The notes: generated by a model from the letters alone, not told the origin. A stretch of 64,000 nucleotides of DNA from an uncultured Alphaproteobacteria bacterium (GCA_902578545.1 CACHDI010000004.1:62001-126000), one strand, 5' to 3'. Shown: positions 9,895 through 19,721, numbered from the stretch's first letter. Translations and numbers: made by a program.

Positions 9895-11304
9895 CTACCT
9901 TTCCAAAATAGTAAATCTTCGAATTATTTCTAATTTTCCTAAAACCAACATCATATCGTATATTCCAGGTGAGTTTGTTGTACCCACTATAGCGATTCTA
10001 ATTAATTTGGCCACATCTTTAAAATCTATTTTTTTTTCAAAAGAAAAGGTTTTGATTGTTTCAATAATGGTTTCTTTTGACCATTTGATATTTTTTAATT
10101 TATTTGATAAATTTTTAATTATTAATAAATTTTGATTATTTAAATATTTTTTATTTTCTTTGCTAATTTTAATATGATCCTTAATTAATATAAATTCTGA
10201 TTGTTGATAAAGTTCATTAAAATTTTTGGAACGAATTTTTAGAAAAGGTAAAGCTACTTTTATTTTGTTTTGCTGTTCTTTTGTCAAGACAGGTAGACAA
10301 TTGGACTTTATGAAATATTTAAAATCATTTATTATTTCTTCATCACTGGTATGTCTTATAATTTTTCCACATATGTCATTCAATTTGATAGGGTCAAATC
10401 TTGCAGGACTCTTCACGATTTTTTTGATCTCGAAATCTTTTATTATTTCATCAATACCTATTAGTTCATTATTACCGGTGTCTATACCTAATTGACACAA
10501 ATAACGGACTAAAGCAGAAGATTTAATACCTTCAATGATATAGGAATTAACACCAACAGCACCATGTCTTTTTGATAATTTTTTCCCATCAAGTCCATGT
10601 ATAAGTGGTATATGTGAAAATCTTGGTATTTGCCAATCAAGCGCAGTATAAATAAGTTTTTGTCTAGCTGTGTTTGTTAAATGGTCATCACCTCTTATTA
10701 CATCAGTAATTTCAAAATCATGATCATCAACAACTGCTGCAAGATTGTATGTTGCTGATCCGTCAGATCTTAACAAAACAAGATCATCTAAGTCTTTACA
10801 GTTCCAAGTTATTTCTCCTTGAACTTCATCTTGGATAGTAATTTTACCTATTTCTGGAACTTTAAGTCTTACAACATATTGATCATCTTTGTTATTATTT
10901 ACTTTTTCCCTCCAGGGTGAAATAAATTTTGTTGTTTTTCCAAGCTTTAATAATTTTTTTTTATAATTGTTGATTTCATTTTGTGTTGAATAACATTTAT
11001 AAGCTAATTTATTTTCTAACAATTTTGAAATTACATCTTGGTAGTTTTTATTTCTTTTTGATTGATAAATTACCTCATTATCCCATTTGATACCTAACCA
11101 TTTAAGTCCATCAAATATCGCAGACAATGCATCTTTATTTAAACGTGATTTATCAGTATCTTCTATTCTAAGTAAAAACTTGCCTTTACATTTTTTGGCA
11201 AAAATCCAATTGAAAAGTGCTGTACGTGCACCTCCAATATGAAGATAACCTGTAGGAGAGGGTGCAAATCTTGTAACAATATCAGTTTTTTTAAATTGAT
11301 TCAT
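9895..11304 (-). CDS. gltX: Glutamyl-tRNA synthetase
   Basis: Class I aminoacyl-tRNA synthetase charging tRNA-Glu. The HIGH-type signature is HIGG at 22-25 in [12 protein letters not shown], and the KMSKS equivalent is KLSKR at 242-246, followed by HGAVG. 469 residues matches the bacterial discriminating enzyme. It may also be the non-discriminating form that makes Glu-tRNA-Gln, but that cannot be decided here. In many relatives comEC lies beside lexA in this cluster; here only 27 bp separate gltX from lexA. Confidence 0.97.
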   Translation of the reverse strand: MNQFKKTDIVTRFAPSPTGYLHIGGARTALFNWIFAKKCKGKFLLRIEDTDKSRLNKDALSAIFDGLKWLGIKWDNEVIYQSKRNKNYQDVISKLLENKLAYKCYSTQNEINNYKKKLLKLGKTTKFISPWREKVNNNKDDQYVVRLKVPEIGKITIQDEVQGEITWNCKDLDDLVLLRSDGSATYNLAAVVDDHDFEITDVIRGDDHLTNTARQKLIYTALDWQIPRFSHIPLIHGLDGKKLSKRHGAVGVNSYIIEGIKSSALVRYLCQLGIDTGNNELIGIDEIIKDFEIKKIVKSPARFDPIKLNDICGKIIRHTSDEEIINDFKYFIKSNCLPVLTKEQQNKIKVALPFLKIRSKNFNELYQQSEFILIKDHIKISKENKKYLNNQNLLIIKNLSNKLKNIKWSKETIIETIKTFSFEKKIDFKDVAKLIRIAIVGTTNSPGIYDMMLVLGKLEIIRRFTILER

Positions 11305-11331
11305 TTTATAAACATAGACTATACAATTTTA

Positions 11332-12003
11332 TTAATTATATCTTCTAATTAAACCGGATAATATACCCTGAATTTTTATATTTGACCCAGGTTTATATAC
11401 TTGTGATTTATAGTTTTTATTTTCTGCTTCAAGTACTACTTCTTTACCATTTTTTCTAAACCTTTTAAGAGTGGTTTCTGTCTCATCAATTAGAGCTACA
11501 ACTAAATCTCCATCCTTTGCATCATTTTTTTGTTTTATTATTGCAATGTCTCCTTCATTAATTCCGATATCAATCATTGAATCACCAATTATATTTAGAG
11601 CAAAATAATTTCCATTACCCATTAGATAATTTGGAACATTCAATTTTTCATTTTCGTTATAAATAGCATCAATTGGTAAGCCAGCAGCTATTTTCCCAAC
11701 GAGTGGTATATTATAAGAATTAATATTATTTTCACTTTTCTTATTTAAATTAATTTGATGAAAATTACTTTCAGATAATTTACTTATTGATTTGTAAGAC
11801 TTCAAAATTTCAATTGATCTTGCCCTATGAGGCAATCTTCTTAAAAATCCTCTTTCTTCAAGAGCACTTATAAGTCTGTGTATCCCTGATTTGGATTTAA
11901 GGTTTAAAGCTGATTTCATTTCCTCAAATGAAGGAGGTATAGATGAAAGTGTTATTTTTTTTTCAAGAAAAATCAATAATTCTAATTGTTTTTTTGTAAG
12001 CAT
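11332..12003 (-). CDS. lexA: SOS transcriptional repressor LexA
   Basis: Represses DNA-damage genes and self-cleaves when RecA is activated. The N-terminal winged helix covers about residues 1-65. The cleavage site Ala-Gly is A107-G108 in GKIAAGLP, and the Ser-Lys dyad is S142 (GDSMID) and K180 (TLKRF), with standard spacing. At 223 residues it is a typical alphaproteobacterial LexA. A perfect GTTC-N7-GTTC box lies 20 bp upstream of the start, so it is very likely autoregulated and gltX/gltA may be partly within its transcription unit. Confidence 0.96.
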   Translation of the reverse strand: MLTKKQLELLIFLEKKITLSSIPPSFEEMKSALNLKSKSGIHRLISALEERGFLRRLPHRARSIEILKSYKSISKLSESNFHQINLNKKSENNINSYNIPLVGKIAAGLPIDAIYNENEKLNVPNYLMGNGNYFALNIIGDSMIDIGINEGDIAIIKQKNDAKDGDLVVALIDETETTLKRFRKNGKEVVLEAENKNYKSQVYKPGSNIKIQGILSGLIRRYN

Positions 12004-12022
12004 AAGATTTCTTTCTATTAAT

Positions 12023-12037
12023 GTTCTATAATTGTTC
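12023..12037 (-). promoter_or_regulatory. LexA binding site (SOS box) upstream of lexA
   Basis: The + strand reads GTTC, seven bases, GTTC (12023-12026 and 12034-12037); as a direct repeat this is exactly the LexA operator consensus of alphaproteobacteria (GTTC-N7-GTTC). It ends 20 bp before the lexA start codon, a position fit for autorepression. The match is read directly; the function rests on established alphaproteobacterial SOS-box knowledge. Confidence 0.85.
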
Positions 12038-12064
12038 TATTTTTATGTCAAGAAATCTTGAAAA

Positions 12065-13288
12065 TTAAATCAATTTAATAATATCTATTTTATCTCCTTT
12101 TGCTTTAGCAAGGTCAAATGGCGGCCTTATAATTAAACAATTTGATTCCTGTAAAGTTCTAGTTAAAGAACTATCTTGTTCTTTTTTTAACGAAACGATT
12201 TTTTGTTGATTTGCTACAAATACATTTCCTCTCATAAAATGCATTCTTGAACCATTAGCAGGTATATCTGAATCTAAGTGTACAGATAATAATGAAAAAT
12301 TTTTAGGTTTTAAATTAAAAATTTCCTCAATTAATGGGATTACAAATAATTGTGTACACACATAGGAAGAAACAGGATTTCCAGGTAATCCAATTATTGG
12401 TATTTTATTTAAAATTCCAGCAAAAGTTGGTTTTCCAGGTCTAATATTTACTTTTTCAAAAATAAATTCTCCCCCCATTTTTTTTATTGTATCTTTTACA
12501 AGGTCATAGTTTCCAACAGATGCTCCACCAATTGTTATAATTAAATCTGAATTTTTAAGAGCATAGATTAAATTTTTTGATATTGAGAGAATAGTATCTT
12601 TTGAAATTGGTAAGATTTCACATTTACACGAGTATTTTTTTAATAAACTACTAATTCCATAAGCATTAGAAGCATATATCTTATTTCTTTTTGTTTTTTG
12701 CCCTGGCTGAAGTAATTCATTACCTACTGAAAGTATTGAAATTTTAAGTTTTTTATAAACTTCAAAATTTCCATATCCCATAGAAGCAAAAAGTAATAAA
12801 TCTCTAGGTGAAAGAATGCTATAACGTTCGATCAAGTTTCCTTTTTTAAAATCAGTACCTTTTTTTCTAATGAATGTATTTTCTGAATTATTACATTCTG
12901 TAATTCTAATTTTATTTTTACTTATTATTTTTACATCTTCTTGAATGATAACTTTATTTGTACCAAAAGGAATAGCACCACCAGTAAATATCCTTACAGC
13001 TTGACCATTTAATACTTTTTTTTTGCTAGGAGAACCAGCAGATGATTCATCAACTACTTTAAGAATTTTTTCTTTATTGCAATCTCTTTTTTTAATTGCA
13101 TATCCATCCATAGAAGAAATATCTACAGGTGGATTATCACATAAAGTTATCAATTTCTTTGATAAAATTCTTCCTATAGATTTATTGAGAGTAATTTTTT
13201 TAGTTTTAACTACTATATATCTTTTCAGAGATAAAATTAAATTTATTGCTTCATCAAAGTTAATCAAATTTTGATTAGTCCCGGACAA
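12065..13288 (-). CDS. moeA: Molybdopterin molybdotransferase MoeA
   Basis: Inserts molybdenum into adenylated molybdopterin to make the mature cofactor. Family blocks present: SSMDGYAIK, TGGAIPFGTN, TIGGASVGNYDLVK and GLPGNPVSSY, with the MoeA C-terminal domain. The open frame runs back to 13354, deep in moaC, but the best start is TTG at 13288: a GGAAGG Shine-Dalgarno lies 10 nt upstream, and the resulting 10-residue lead before the first conserved helix suits MoeA. This gives 407 residues and a 14-bp overlap with the moaC end, implying coupled translation. msrP at 60.2 kb encodes a plausible molybdoenzyme client. Confidence 0.92.
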   Translation of the reverse strand: MSGTNQNLINFDEAINLILSLKRYIVVKTKKITLNKSIGRILSKKLITLCDNPPVDISSMDGYAIKKRDCNKEKILKVVDESSAGSPSKKKVLNGQAVRIFTGGAIPFGTNKVIIQEDVKIISKNKIRITECNNSENTFIRKKGTDFKKGNLIERYSILSPRDLLLFASMGYGNFEVYKKLKISILSVGNELLQPGQKTKRNKIYASNAYGISSLLKKYSCKCEILPISKDTILSISKNLIYALKNSDLIITIGGASVGNYDLVKDTIKKMGGEFIFEKVNIRPGKPTFAGILNKIPIIGLPGNPVSSYVCTQLFVIPLIEEIFNLKPKNFSLLSVHLDSDIPANGSRMHFMRGNVFVANQQKIVSLKKEQDSSLTRTLQESNCLIIRPPFDLAKAKGDKIDIIKLI

Positions 13289-13766
13289 ATTTACCAGACC
13301 TTCCACCATCTTTATAATCAAGCCAAATGTCACTAATTTTAATTTTTTTATCAACAGCTTTTAACATGTCATATATAGTTAAGCTAGCTATTGTAGTGGC
13401 TACTAGAGCTTCCATTTCAACACCTGTTTTATCAGATGCGATTGAAGTAGACTTTACTATGATACAATTTTCACTTTCAAGAAAATTATAACTAATATCA
13501 ACCTTTTCTAAATTTAATTGGTGACATAGTGGAATTAATTCAGAGGTTTTTTTTGAAGCCATAATACCTGCTATTCTAGCAGTATTTAATATATCTCCTT
13601 TTTTTGATTTATTTTTTTTTAATAATTTATAAGATGTATCATTTAGAAAAACTTTTGAACTAGCAATCGCTATTCTTTTAGTAATATTTTTTTCATGAAC
13701 ATCCACCATTGAAGCTTTTTCGTGTTCATCAATATGACTAAGTACGGCTTCTTTTTTTTTGTTCAT
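13275..13766 (-). CDS. moaC: Cyclic pyranopterin monophosphate synthase MoaC
   Basis: Second step of molybdenum-cofactor synthesis, forming cyclic pyranopterin monophosphate from the MoaA product. The motifs LIPLCHQL, TGVEMEALVAT and TIYDMLKAVDK are diagnostic, and the C-terminus ends with DGGRSGKF. 163 residues is normal. Its start is directly adjacent to the trpC stop (no gap) and its end overlaps moeA, so it belongs to the trp-mo-lexA transcription run common in alphaproteobacteria. moaA is not in this window. Confidence 0.97.
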   Translation of the reverse strand: MNKKKEAVLSHIDEHEKASMVDVHEKNITKRIAIASSKVFLNDTSYKLLKKNKSKKGDILNTARIAGIMASKKTSELIPLCHQLNLEKVDISYNFLESENCIIVKSTSIASDKTGVEMEALVATTIASLTIYDMLKAVDKKIKISDIWLDYKDGGRSGKFVRD

Positions 13767-14558
13767 TTAATTTACTAATAGTTTTGAAAATTCATTTTTT
13801 ATATTTTTAGATTTCATAAAATTTTCTCCTATGAGAAATGAATTTACACCACACCCCATTATTAATTCAATGTCTTTTCTAGTAAAAATACCACTTTCAG
13901 ATATTACGGTGTAGTCGTTTGGAATTTGTTTTGCAAGATTTAAAGTTGTTATCAAATCAGTTTGGAAGGAATTCAAATCTCTGTTATTAATTCCAATTAA
14001 TTTTGAGTTCATACATAAAGCTCTATCTAATTCTTCTTGATTATGAATTTCTAAAATCACATCCATACCTAGTTCTAAGGCTTTACTTTCTATAAAAGAA
14101 GCCTCTTTGTTAGTTAAAGCTGCCATAATTATTAAAATACAATCTGATCCTATAGACCTACTTTCATAAACTTGAATTTCATCAAAAATAAATTCTTTTC
14201 TTAATATTGGAATATTCGAATTTTGTTTTACATTAATTAAATCCTCGTTTTTTCCTTGGAAGCTAGGATTGTCAGTAAGAATAGATATACAAGAGGCTCC
14301 ATACTTTTCGTAAGATTTTGCAATATCTACTGGAACAAAGTCATGGCATATTATACCTTTAGAAGGTGAAGCTTTTTTTATTTCAGCAATAATATTTATT
14401 TTTGGAAGTTTGACAGTATTAAGTCTATTAAGGAATCCAAGAGGTGGTGTTTTATTAAAAGCTTCTTTTTCAAAAAAAGCTGTCCCAATATTATTTTTTA
14501 AAGTTTGAATTTCTTTAATTTTATAATTTTTAATTTTTTGTAAAATTGATGGTTTCAT
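13767..14558 (-). CDS. trpC: Indole-3-glycerol phosphate synthase
   Basis: Closes the indole ring in tryptophan synthesis, a TIM-barrel enzyme. The substrate-loop block EIKKASPSKG, LRKEFIFDEIQVYE, GINNRDLNSF and SESGIFTRKDI are all present in order. 263 residues fits a monofunctional TrpC, not a TrpC-TrpF fusion. It overlaps the trpD stop by one base, so translation is likely coupled. Confidence 0.97.
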   Translation of the reverse strand: MKPSILQKIKNYKIKEIQTLKNNIGTAFFEKEAFNKTPPLGFLNRLNTVKLPKINIIAEIKKASPSKGIICHDFVPVDIAKSYEKYGASCISILTDNPSFQGKNEDLINVKQNSNIPILRKEFIFDEIQVYESRSIGSDCILIIMAALTNKEASFIESKALELGMDVILEIHNQEELDRALCMNSKLIGINNRDLNSFQTDLITTLNLAKQIPNDYTVISESGIFTRKDIELIMGCGVNSFLIGENFMKSKNIKNEFSKLLVN

Positions 14559-15574
14559 TATTTGTCTTTAGAGAAGTTTATTAGTTTCTTTAATTTACTA
14601 AGTGCAAAACCATTATCAATAGAATTTGATGCTTTAATTATTCCGGCTTCTAGATTTTCTACTTTTCCTGATAAATATATTGCAGCAGCAGAATTTAATA
14701 TTACAGAATCTCTATATGCACTTTTTTTGCCTGATAAGAGTGCTGTTAATTCAGATGCGTTATATTTGGAATCTCCACCAATCAACTGACCAAATGGGTG
14801 AGTAGTAATTCCTAAGTCATTTGGATTAATCGTAAATTTATTAATTAAGCCATTTTTTATTTCTATTACATAACTTATTCCTGATATTGATAATTCATCA
14901 GTACCATCACCTCCATGAACTAGCCAAGCGGATTTAGTTCCTAATGACAATAAAGTTTGAGCCATTGGTTCTAACAACTTTTTATCAAAAGCTCCTGTCA
15001 ATTGTATTTTTACATCAGCTGGATTTGTCATAGGGCCCAGAATATTAAATATAGTTCTAGTTCCTAATTCAGTTCTAACTGGCATTACATTTTTCATTGC
15101 AGGATGATATAAAGGTGCCATCATAAAACAAATACCTATTTGATCCAAACTTTGTTTAGCTATCTTTGGATCCATCATTATATTTATACCTAATGCTTCC
15201 AATATATTTGCAGCACCAGATTTTGAAGAGATATTTTTATTTCCGTGTTTCGCTACTTTTATTCCAGCACCAGCTACAACTAGAGCACTCGCAGTAGAAA
15301 TATTTAAAGTTCCTTTTCCATCTCCACCTGTTCCAACAATATCTATAGTTTTTTCATCTGATATGATTTTTTTGCTATGTTTTCTCATAGCTTTTGTTGC
15401 CCCAATAATTTCTTCAATAGTCTCACCTCTGGAACGAAGAGTTGATAAAATAGCACTTAATCTAATATCAGAAAATTCACCTGACATTATATAATCAAAA
15501 AGTATTTCTGACTTTTCTACAGAAAGACTTTTTTCTAATGCTTCAAAAAAGATTTCATCTTTATTTACCGTCAT
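14558..15574 (-). CDS. trpD: Anthranilate phosphoribosyltransferase
   Basis: Transfers phosphoribose from PRPP to anthranilate. The PRPP-binding GTGGDGKGTLNIST motif, KHGNKNISSKSGAAN and the anthranilate-site segment NILGPMTNPA are intact. 338 residues is typical. It overlaps trpG by 14 bp and trpC by 1 bp; the compact G-D-C order is the alphaproteobacterial trp arrangement, and trpG is separate rather than fused as in enteric bacteria. Confidence 0.97.
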   Translation of the reverse strand: MTVNKDEIFFEALEKSLSVEKSEILFDYIMSGEFSDIRLSAILSTLRSRGETIEEIIGATKAMRKHSKKIISDEKTIDIVGTGGDGKGTLNISTASALVVAGAGIKVAKHGNKNISSKSGAANILEALGINIMMDPKIAKQSLDQIGICFMMAPLYHPAMKNVMPVRTELGTRTIFNILGPMTNPADVKIQLTGAFDKKLLEPMAQTLLSLGTKSAWLVHGGDGTDELSISGISYVIEIKNGLINKFTINPNDLGITTHPFGQLIGGDSKYNASELTALLSGKKSAYRDSVILNSAAAIYLSGKVENLEAGIIKASNSIDNGFALSKLKKLINFSKDK

Positions 15575-16151
15575 AAATACTTTCCATAATTTTTGTAAAA
15601 TTATTTAATAATTTATGTCCATGTTCACTCATTATAGATTCTGGGTGGAATTGAACACCATAAACGGGCAATTTTTTATGTTGTATCGCCATAATCTCGC
15701 CACAATCTGTTTCAGCTGTTATCTCTAAATTTTTTGGAAAGTTTTTTTTTGATATTGATAATGAATGATATCTTGTAGCATTAAAAGGGGAAGGTAATTC
15801 ATTAAAAATTCCTTTGCAAATATGATTAATTTTATCAGTCTTTCCATGTACGATCTTTTTTGCAGCAATAATTTTTGCTCCAAACACTTGTCCAATTGTT
15901 TGATGTCCTAAACATACTCCTAGAATTGGAATTTTTTTTAAAGCTGCTTTTTTAGTTATATCAAGGGATACTCCTGCTTTATTTGGATTGCAAGGACCTG
16001 GAGAAATTACTATAGCTTTAGGCTTTAGATCTAGTAAATCGTTAGCGTTTTTCTCATCATTTTTAAATAATGTAACTTTATTACCTATTTCACCAAAATA
16101 GTGAACTAAGTTATATGTGAAACTATCGTAATTATCTATCAAGATTATCAT
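15561..16151 (-). CDS. trpG: Anthranilate synthase glutamine amidotransferase component II
   Basis: Class I glutamine amidotransferase that delivers ammonia to TrpE. The nucleophile is C80 in LGVCLGHQTIG and the His/Glu pair is H169/E171 in FHPESIMSEHG. The N-terminal block ILIDNYDSFTYN is diagnostic of TrpG/PabA. The protein may also serve PabB for folate, as a single amphibolic subunit does in many bacteria; no pabA-like second copy is in the window. A 183-bp gap containing an opposite-strand small ORF separates it from trpE. Confidence 0.96.
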   Translation of the reverse strand: MIILIDNYDSFTYNLVHYFGEIGNKVTLFKNDEKNANDLLDLKPKAIVISPGPCNPNKAGVSLDITKKAALKKIPILGVCLGHQTIGQVFGAKIIAAKKIVHGKTDKINHICKGIFNELPSPFNATRYHSLSISKKNFPKNLEITAETDCGEIMAIQHKKLPVYGVQFHPESIMSEHGHKLLNNFTKIMESIYDGK

Positions 16152-16214
16152 GAAAAAACTTTAAAATTTTTTATTAATTTGATATTAGAAAAAAAACTTT
16201 TTGAAAAGAGATTA

Positions 16215-16337
16215 ATGAACAATATTAATAAAAAAAATGGTAGCCTTTTCAAAGGAATTTTTTTTGGTATTCTATTCTGGGCAGTGATAGTGTTAATTTT
16301 TACAATATTAAAAGTATATTTGAATTTATTAAATTAA
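16215..16337 (+). CDS. Possible 40-residue single-pass membrane microprotein between trpG and trpE
   Basis: An ATG at 16215, preceded by AAGAG four bases upstream, opens a 40-codon frame ending in TAA at 16335-16337. The translation has a basic, polar N-terminus (MNNINKKNGSLFKG) and then about 21 hydrophobic residues including FGILFWAVIVLIF, ending YLNLLN: a clear single transmembrane helix with the basic end likely cytoplasmic. It faces away from trpG and its stop overlaps the trpE stop region by three to four bases. I recognise no family. AT-rich DNA easily yields hydrophobic frames by chance, so this is a candidate only; conservation in relatives would decide. Confidence 0.4.
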   Translation: MNNINKKNGSLFKGIFFGILFWAVIVLIFTILKVYLNLLN

Positions 16338-17851
16338 TCTGAAAATTGCTGATTTGTTATATCTACTGCCTCAAAAAGAGCTTTAGCTTTATTTAGTGTT
16401 TCTTCATATTCTTTTTCAGGTATGCTATCAAAAACAACACCAGCTCCTGCTTGAATGTATATATTATTATTTTTGATTACAGCTGTTCTTAAAGCAATAC
16501 AAATGTCCATTTCATTTGATGCTCCAAAATATCCAACTCCACCAGCATAAACGCCCCGATTTTGATTTTCCAATTCATCAATTATTTCCATTGCTCTTAT
16601 TTTAGGTGCCCCAGACACCGTACCGGCTGGAAGCCCTGCAAATAATGCATCAACACTATCATTTTTAGAATTTAGATTTCCTTCAACATTTGAAACTATA
16701 TGCATAACATGACTGTATTTTTCAATTATGAAGCTTTCTGTAGTTTTAACTGATCCAATTTCACTTACCTTTGATACATCATTTCTTCCCAAATCAAGAA
16801 GCATTAAATGTTCTGATTTTTCTTTTGGATCTTTCAATAAATCTTTTTCGTATTTACTATCTTCAATGATATTTTTTCCTCTTGGTCTTGTTCCTGCTAT
16901 TGGTCTAATTGTAACCTTATTTTTTGATACTTTAACTAATATTTCAGGACTAGCACCCACTATTTGGAATTCTCCAAAATTAAAATAGAACATATATGGA
17001 GATGGATTTGTTTTTCTCAAAGCTCTGTAAAAAGAAAAAGATTTATTGTTATATTTTAATTTCCAGCGTTGACTTAAAACTACTTGAAGTATGTCACCTA
17101 AACGTATGTATTCAATTGCTTTATTAACGCTGTTCAAAAATTCTCTTTTTGTAAAATTACTTTTAGCCTTAGTTATAATTTTATCTTCTTTATTAAAATT
17201 AAAATTATACGCTTTTAATGGCATTGATATTTTTTTAATAACTTTATTTAGAGTTTTTATTGATTTTTTATAAAGATCTTTTGAAGAAACTCTTAAAGAA
17301 TTATTATTGTTAGCCCAAATTGGATTTATAATAATTATTTCACCCTTAATATTATCTATAATTATAATTATTGATGGTCTAAATAATATTGATTGAGGTA
17401 AATTTAGGTCATTTTTTTTTATTTCACTTATTTTTTTTTCAAAATTTATCATTTCATAACTGAGATAACCAAATAACCCAGCCGACATGGCAGGTAAATT
17501 ATCAGGAATTTGTAGATAACTTTCTTTTATAAGGGACTTTAATTCTGATACCGGTGGATTAGATTGCTTAATAAAATTATTTGATTTTTCTAATACTTTT
17601 CTATTGATTTCAGATTCTTCAAGATTACACTTCCAGATTAAATCAGGTTTCATCCCAATAACTGAATATCTACCTTTTATTTCACCTCCAGTCACGGATT
17701 CTAAAAGGAATGAATTTTTTTCTTCCTTAGCTAATTTCATCATCAAAGAAACTGGAGTATCTAAATCAGCAGAAAATTTAGTATAAACTATTTGATTCTT
17801 ATTTTTTTTTAATTTATTGCTAAATTCGCTAAATGATGGAAGAAAATCCAT
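16334..17851 (-). CDS. trpE: Anthranilate synthase component I
   Basis: Converts chorismate to anthranilate using ammonia from TrpG. The feedback-site block LLES is at residues 49-52, suggesting inhibition by tryptophan. Catalytic-domain motifs are RPIAGTRPRG, DLGRNDVSKVSEIG, HIVSNVEG, PAGTVSGAPKIRAME and GGVGYFG. I chose ATG at 17851 (505 residues), five bases past the ppiD stop; the frame continues to a TTG at 17872 that would overlap ppiD by 17 bp. No attenuator-like leader peptide is visible, and the gene is probably transcribed from ppiD. Confidence 0.95.
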   Translation of the reverse strand: MDFLPSFSEFSNKLKKNKNQIVYTKFSADLDTPVSLMMKLAKEEKNSFLLESVTGGEIKGRYSVIGMKPDLIWKCNLEESEINRKVLEKSNNFIKQSNPPVSELKSLIKESYLQIPDNLPAMSAGLFGYLSYEMINFEKKISEIKKNDLNLPQSILFRPSIIIIIDNIKGEIIIINPIWANNNNSLRVSSKDLYKKSIKTLNKVIKKISMPLKAYNFNFNKEDKIITKAKSNFTKREFLNSVNKAIEYIRLGDILQVVLSQRWKLKYNNKSFSFYRALRKTNPSPYMFYFNFGEFQIVGASPEILVKVSKNKVTIRPIAGTRPRGKNIIEDSKYEKDLLKDPKEKSEHLMLLDLGRNDVSKVSEIGSVKTTESFIIEKYSHVMHIVSNVEGNLNSKNDSVDALFAGLPAGTVSGAPKIRAMEIIDELENQNRGVYAGGVGYFGASNEMDICIALRTAVIKNNNIYIQAGAGVVFDSIPEKEYEETLNKAKALFEAVDITNQQFSD

Positions 17852-17855
17852 TGTA

Positions 17856-19721
17856 TTATTGTATATTATCAATTATTTGGTTAAGTAGTTCATAGTTGAC
17901 TTTTGGTTCATAAGTCTGTCTCAGAGAGTTTAATAATGATGTTATTAAATCGTTTTTTACTTGTTCGTTAACCTGATTTTGTATGTTTTTTAATACTTTG
18001 TCATACGTACTTTTGGAGCTGGCGGGAATTATTTTTGTAGTTTCTATTAATATAAGGTAGGGGTTTTTATTTTCATTCTTTTTTTGTATTACAAAATCAC
18101 CAACGGAATTTTGGAAAATATTTTCAACAGTTAGTTTATTCAAAATCTTAAGACTATCATTCGTTTCTCTATTAATTTTATCGTCAAATAAATGAATTAT
18201 TTTATTCAGTTTAACTGCCTCATCTAGGGTATATTTAGTAATTACTTCGTTAAGATCTTTTTCCATAAGTTCCAATATTTGTGATATTTTGTAGTCATCT
18301 AATAATTGATCATAAATTTTCTCAAAACTTGGTATCATAGGTTCAATCTCTTCGTCCAACCTTATTGAAATAAAGGTATTATCCTCTATTTGTAATAAAT
18401 CTGAATTGTCATTACTTGCCTCGTCAAAATAAGTTTTTAAATTTTTATTTCTATATTTTTTTGGAAGTTCATCACCTTTTGATATCTCAATATTTTCAAT
18501 ATTCATTTGATATTTTCTTGCGATTTCTTCAAGAGTTTCACCTGATGCGATCATATCTTCTACTTCTGGGATCATTTCAGACAATTTGTTTAATGAATTT
18601 TCTAATTGAATTTCATTTATAATTTGTGATTTTGCTTTTTCTTCGCCTAACACAAACTCTGGTATTATTTTATTAACTTTATACAATTCAAAACCTAATT
18701 CACCATTTATTGGTCCAACAATTGAATTTTTTTTAATTTTAGTATCAAAAATAAAGTCACTTAATTCATCATCTAAATCTATTTTAGAATAAGTGCCAAA
18801 AAATATTTCTTTCCTATTTAGATTTAAATCCTTACCAATTTGTTCAAAAGTTTTCTCATTACTTAGAATTTTATTTAGTGCTTCATTAGCTAAATCTGAT
18901 GTTTGAAAAATTATTCTACTTAATTCTCTGAATTCTGGTTGAGTAAAATTTTGTTTCCTTTCTTCATAAATATTTTGAATCTCTTCTTCAGTTATCTCAA
19001 TTTCATTTAAAAATTGGGATTGATTTAAATTTAATACAGAATATTTTCTCATAGATTTTGAAGAGTAATTGTTTTTATTATTTTCATAAAACTTTCTTAC
19101 TTCATCTTTATTAAAATCTTGTAATGAGGTATTAGTATCATAATTCAATTTATATAGTTTGACTTCACGCTCTTCACCGATATAACCTGCAATTGTCTTA
19201 ACGATATTTTGGTTATGATTAAAATTTGGATCTAGTATTTGTGTAAATAATCTTCTGGAAAGATCATTTCTTAATATTTTTTCAAATTCATTTTCCGACA
19301 AGTTAATTTTACTGAGATAATCATTATATTTTTTGCGATCAAAATTACCCTCAGCATTTTTAAAATTTGGATTGGTTTTAAGATCCTTAAGTAATAATAC
19401 ATCACCTACTGAAATTTTAAGATCAATTAATAATTGATCCAGAAGAGATCTATTTATTAACCTTTCAACCACTTGCAAATGAAGACCGAACGATTTTGCT
19501 TCTTCAATAGTAAGATTTTTCCCTATATTTTGAGAAATATAATTAATTTCTCTAATAAAACTTTGTCCAAATTCCTCAGTTGATATTTCTACTTCACCAA
19601 CAGTAGCTAACTTTGAAGTACCCCATCTGGAAAGTACATCTTGCAAGCCAAAACCTGCAAGCCCTAAAACTAATAATAGTACAATTATCCAAGCAAAAAA
19701 TTTATTGATTTTTGATTTCAT
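17856..19721 (-). CDS. ppiD: PpiD/SurA-type membrane-anchored periplasmic chaperone with parvulin-like domain
   Basis: Inner-membrane-anchored folding factor at the periplasmic exit of the Sec translocon. Residues about 9-29 form a single membrane anchor in a short basic cytoplasmic tail (MKSKINK), then the GFGLQD region, a SurA-N-like helical domain, and a degenerate parvulin domain near residues 240-350 (block QPEFRELSRIIF). 621 residues matches PpiD. Position directly upstream of trpE is typical of alphaproteobacteria. Whether the parvulin domain is active cannot be judged; many PpiD parvulin domains are not. Confidence 0.9.
   Translation of the reverse strand: MKSKINKFFAWIIVLLLVLGLAGFGLQDVLSRWGTSKLATVGEVEISTEEFGQSFIREINYISQNIGKNLTIEEAKSFGLHLQVVERLINRSLLDQLLIDLKISVGDVLLLKDLKTNPNFKNAEGNFDRKKYNDYLSKINLSENEFEKILRNDLSRRLFTQILDPNFNHNQNIVKTIAGYIGEEREVKLYKLNYDTNTSLQDFNKDEVRKFYENNKNNYSSKSMRKYSVLNLNQSQFLNEIEITEEEIQNIYEERKQNFTQPEFRELSRIIFQTSDLANEALNKILSNEKTFEQIGKDLNLNRKEIFFGTYSKIDLDDELSDFIFDTKIKKNSIVGPINGELGFELYKVNKIIPEFVLGEEKAKSQIINEIQLENSLNKLSEMIPEVEDMIASGETLEEIARKYQMNIENIEISKGDELPKKYRNKNLKTYFDEASNDNSDLLQIEDNTFISIRLDEEIEPMIPSFEKIYDQLLDDYKISQILELMEKDLNEVITKYTLDEAVKLNKIIHLFDDKINRETNDSLKILNKLTVENIFQNSVGDFVIQKKNENKNPYLILIETTKIIPASSKSTYDKVLKNIQNQVNEQVKNDLITSLLNSLRQTYEPKVNYELLNQIIDNIQ

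Noticed and set aside
13289-13354. Long N-terminal extension of moeA overlapping moaC by 80 bp
   Set aside because: The extra residues do not resemble MoeA and a TTG with a good ribosome-binding site at 13288 explains the gene.
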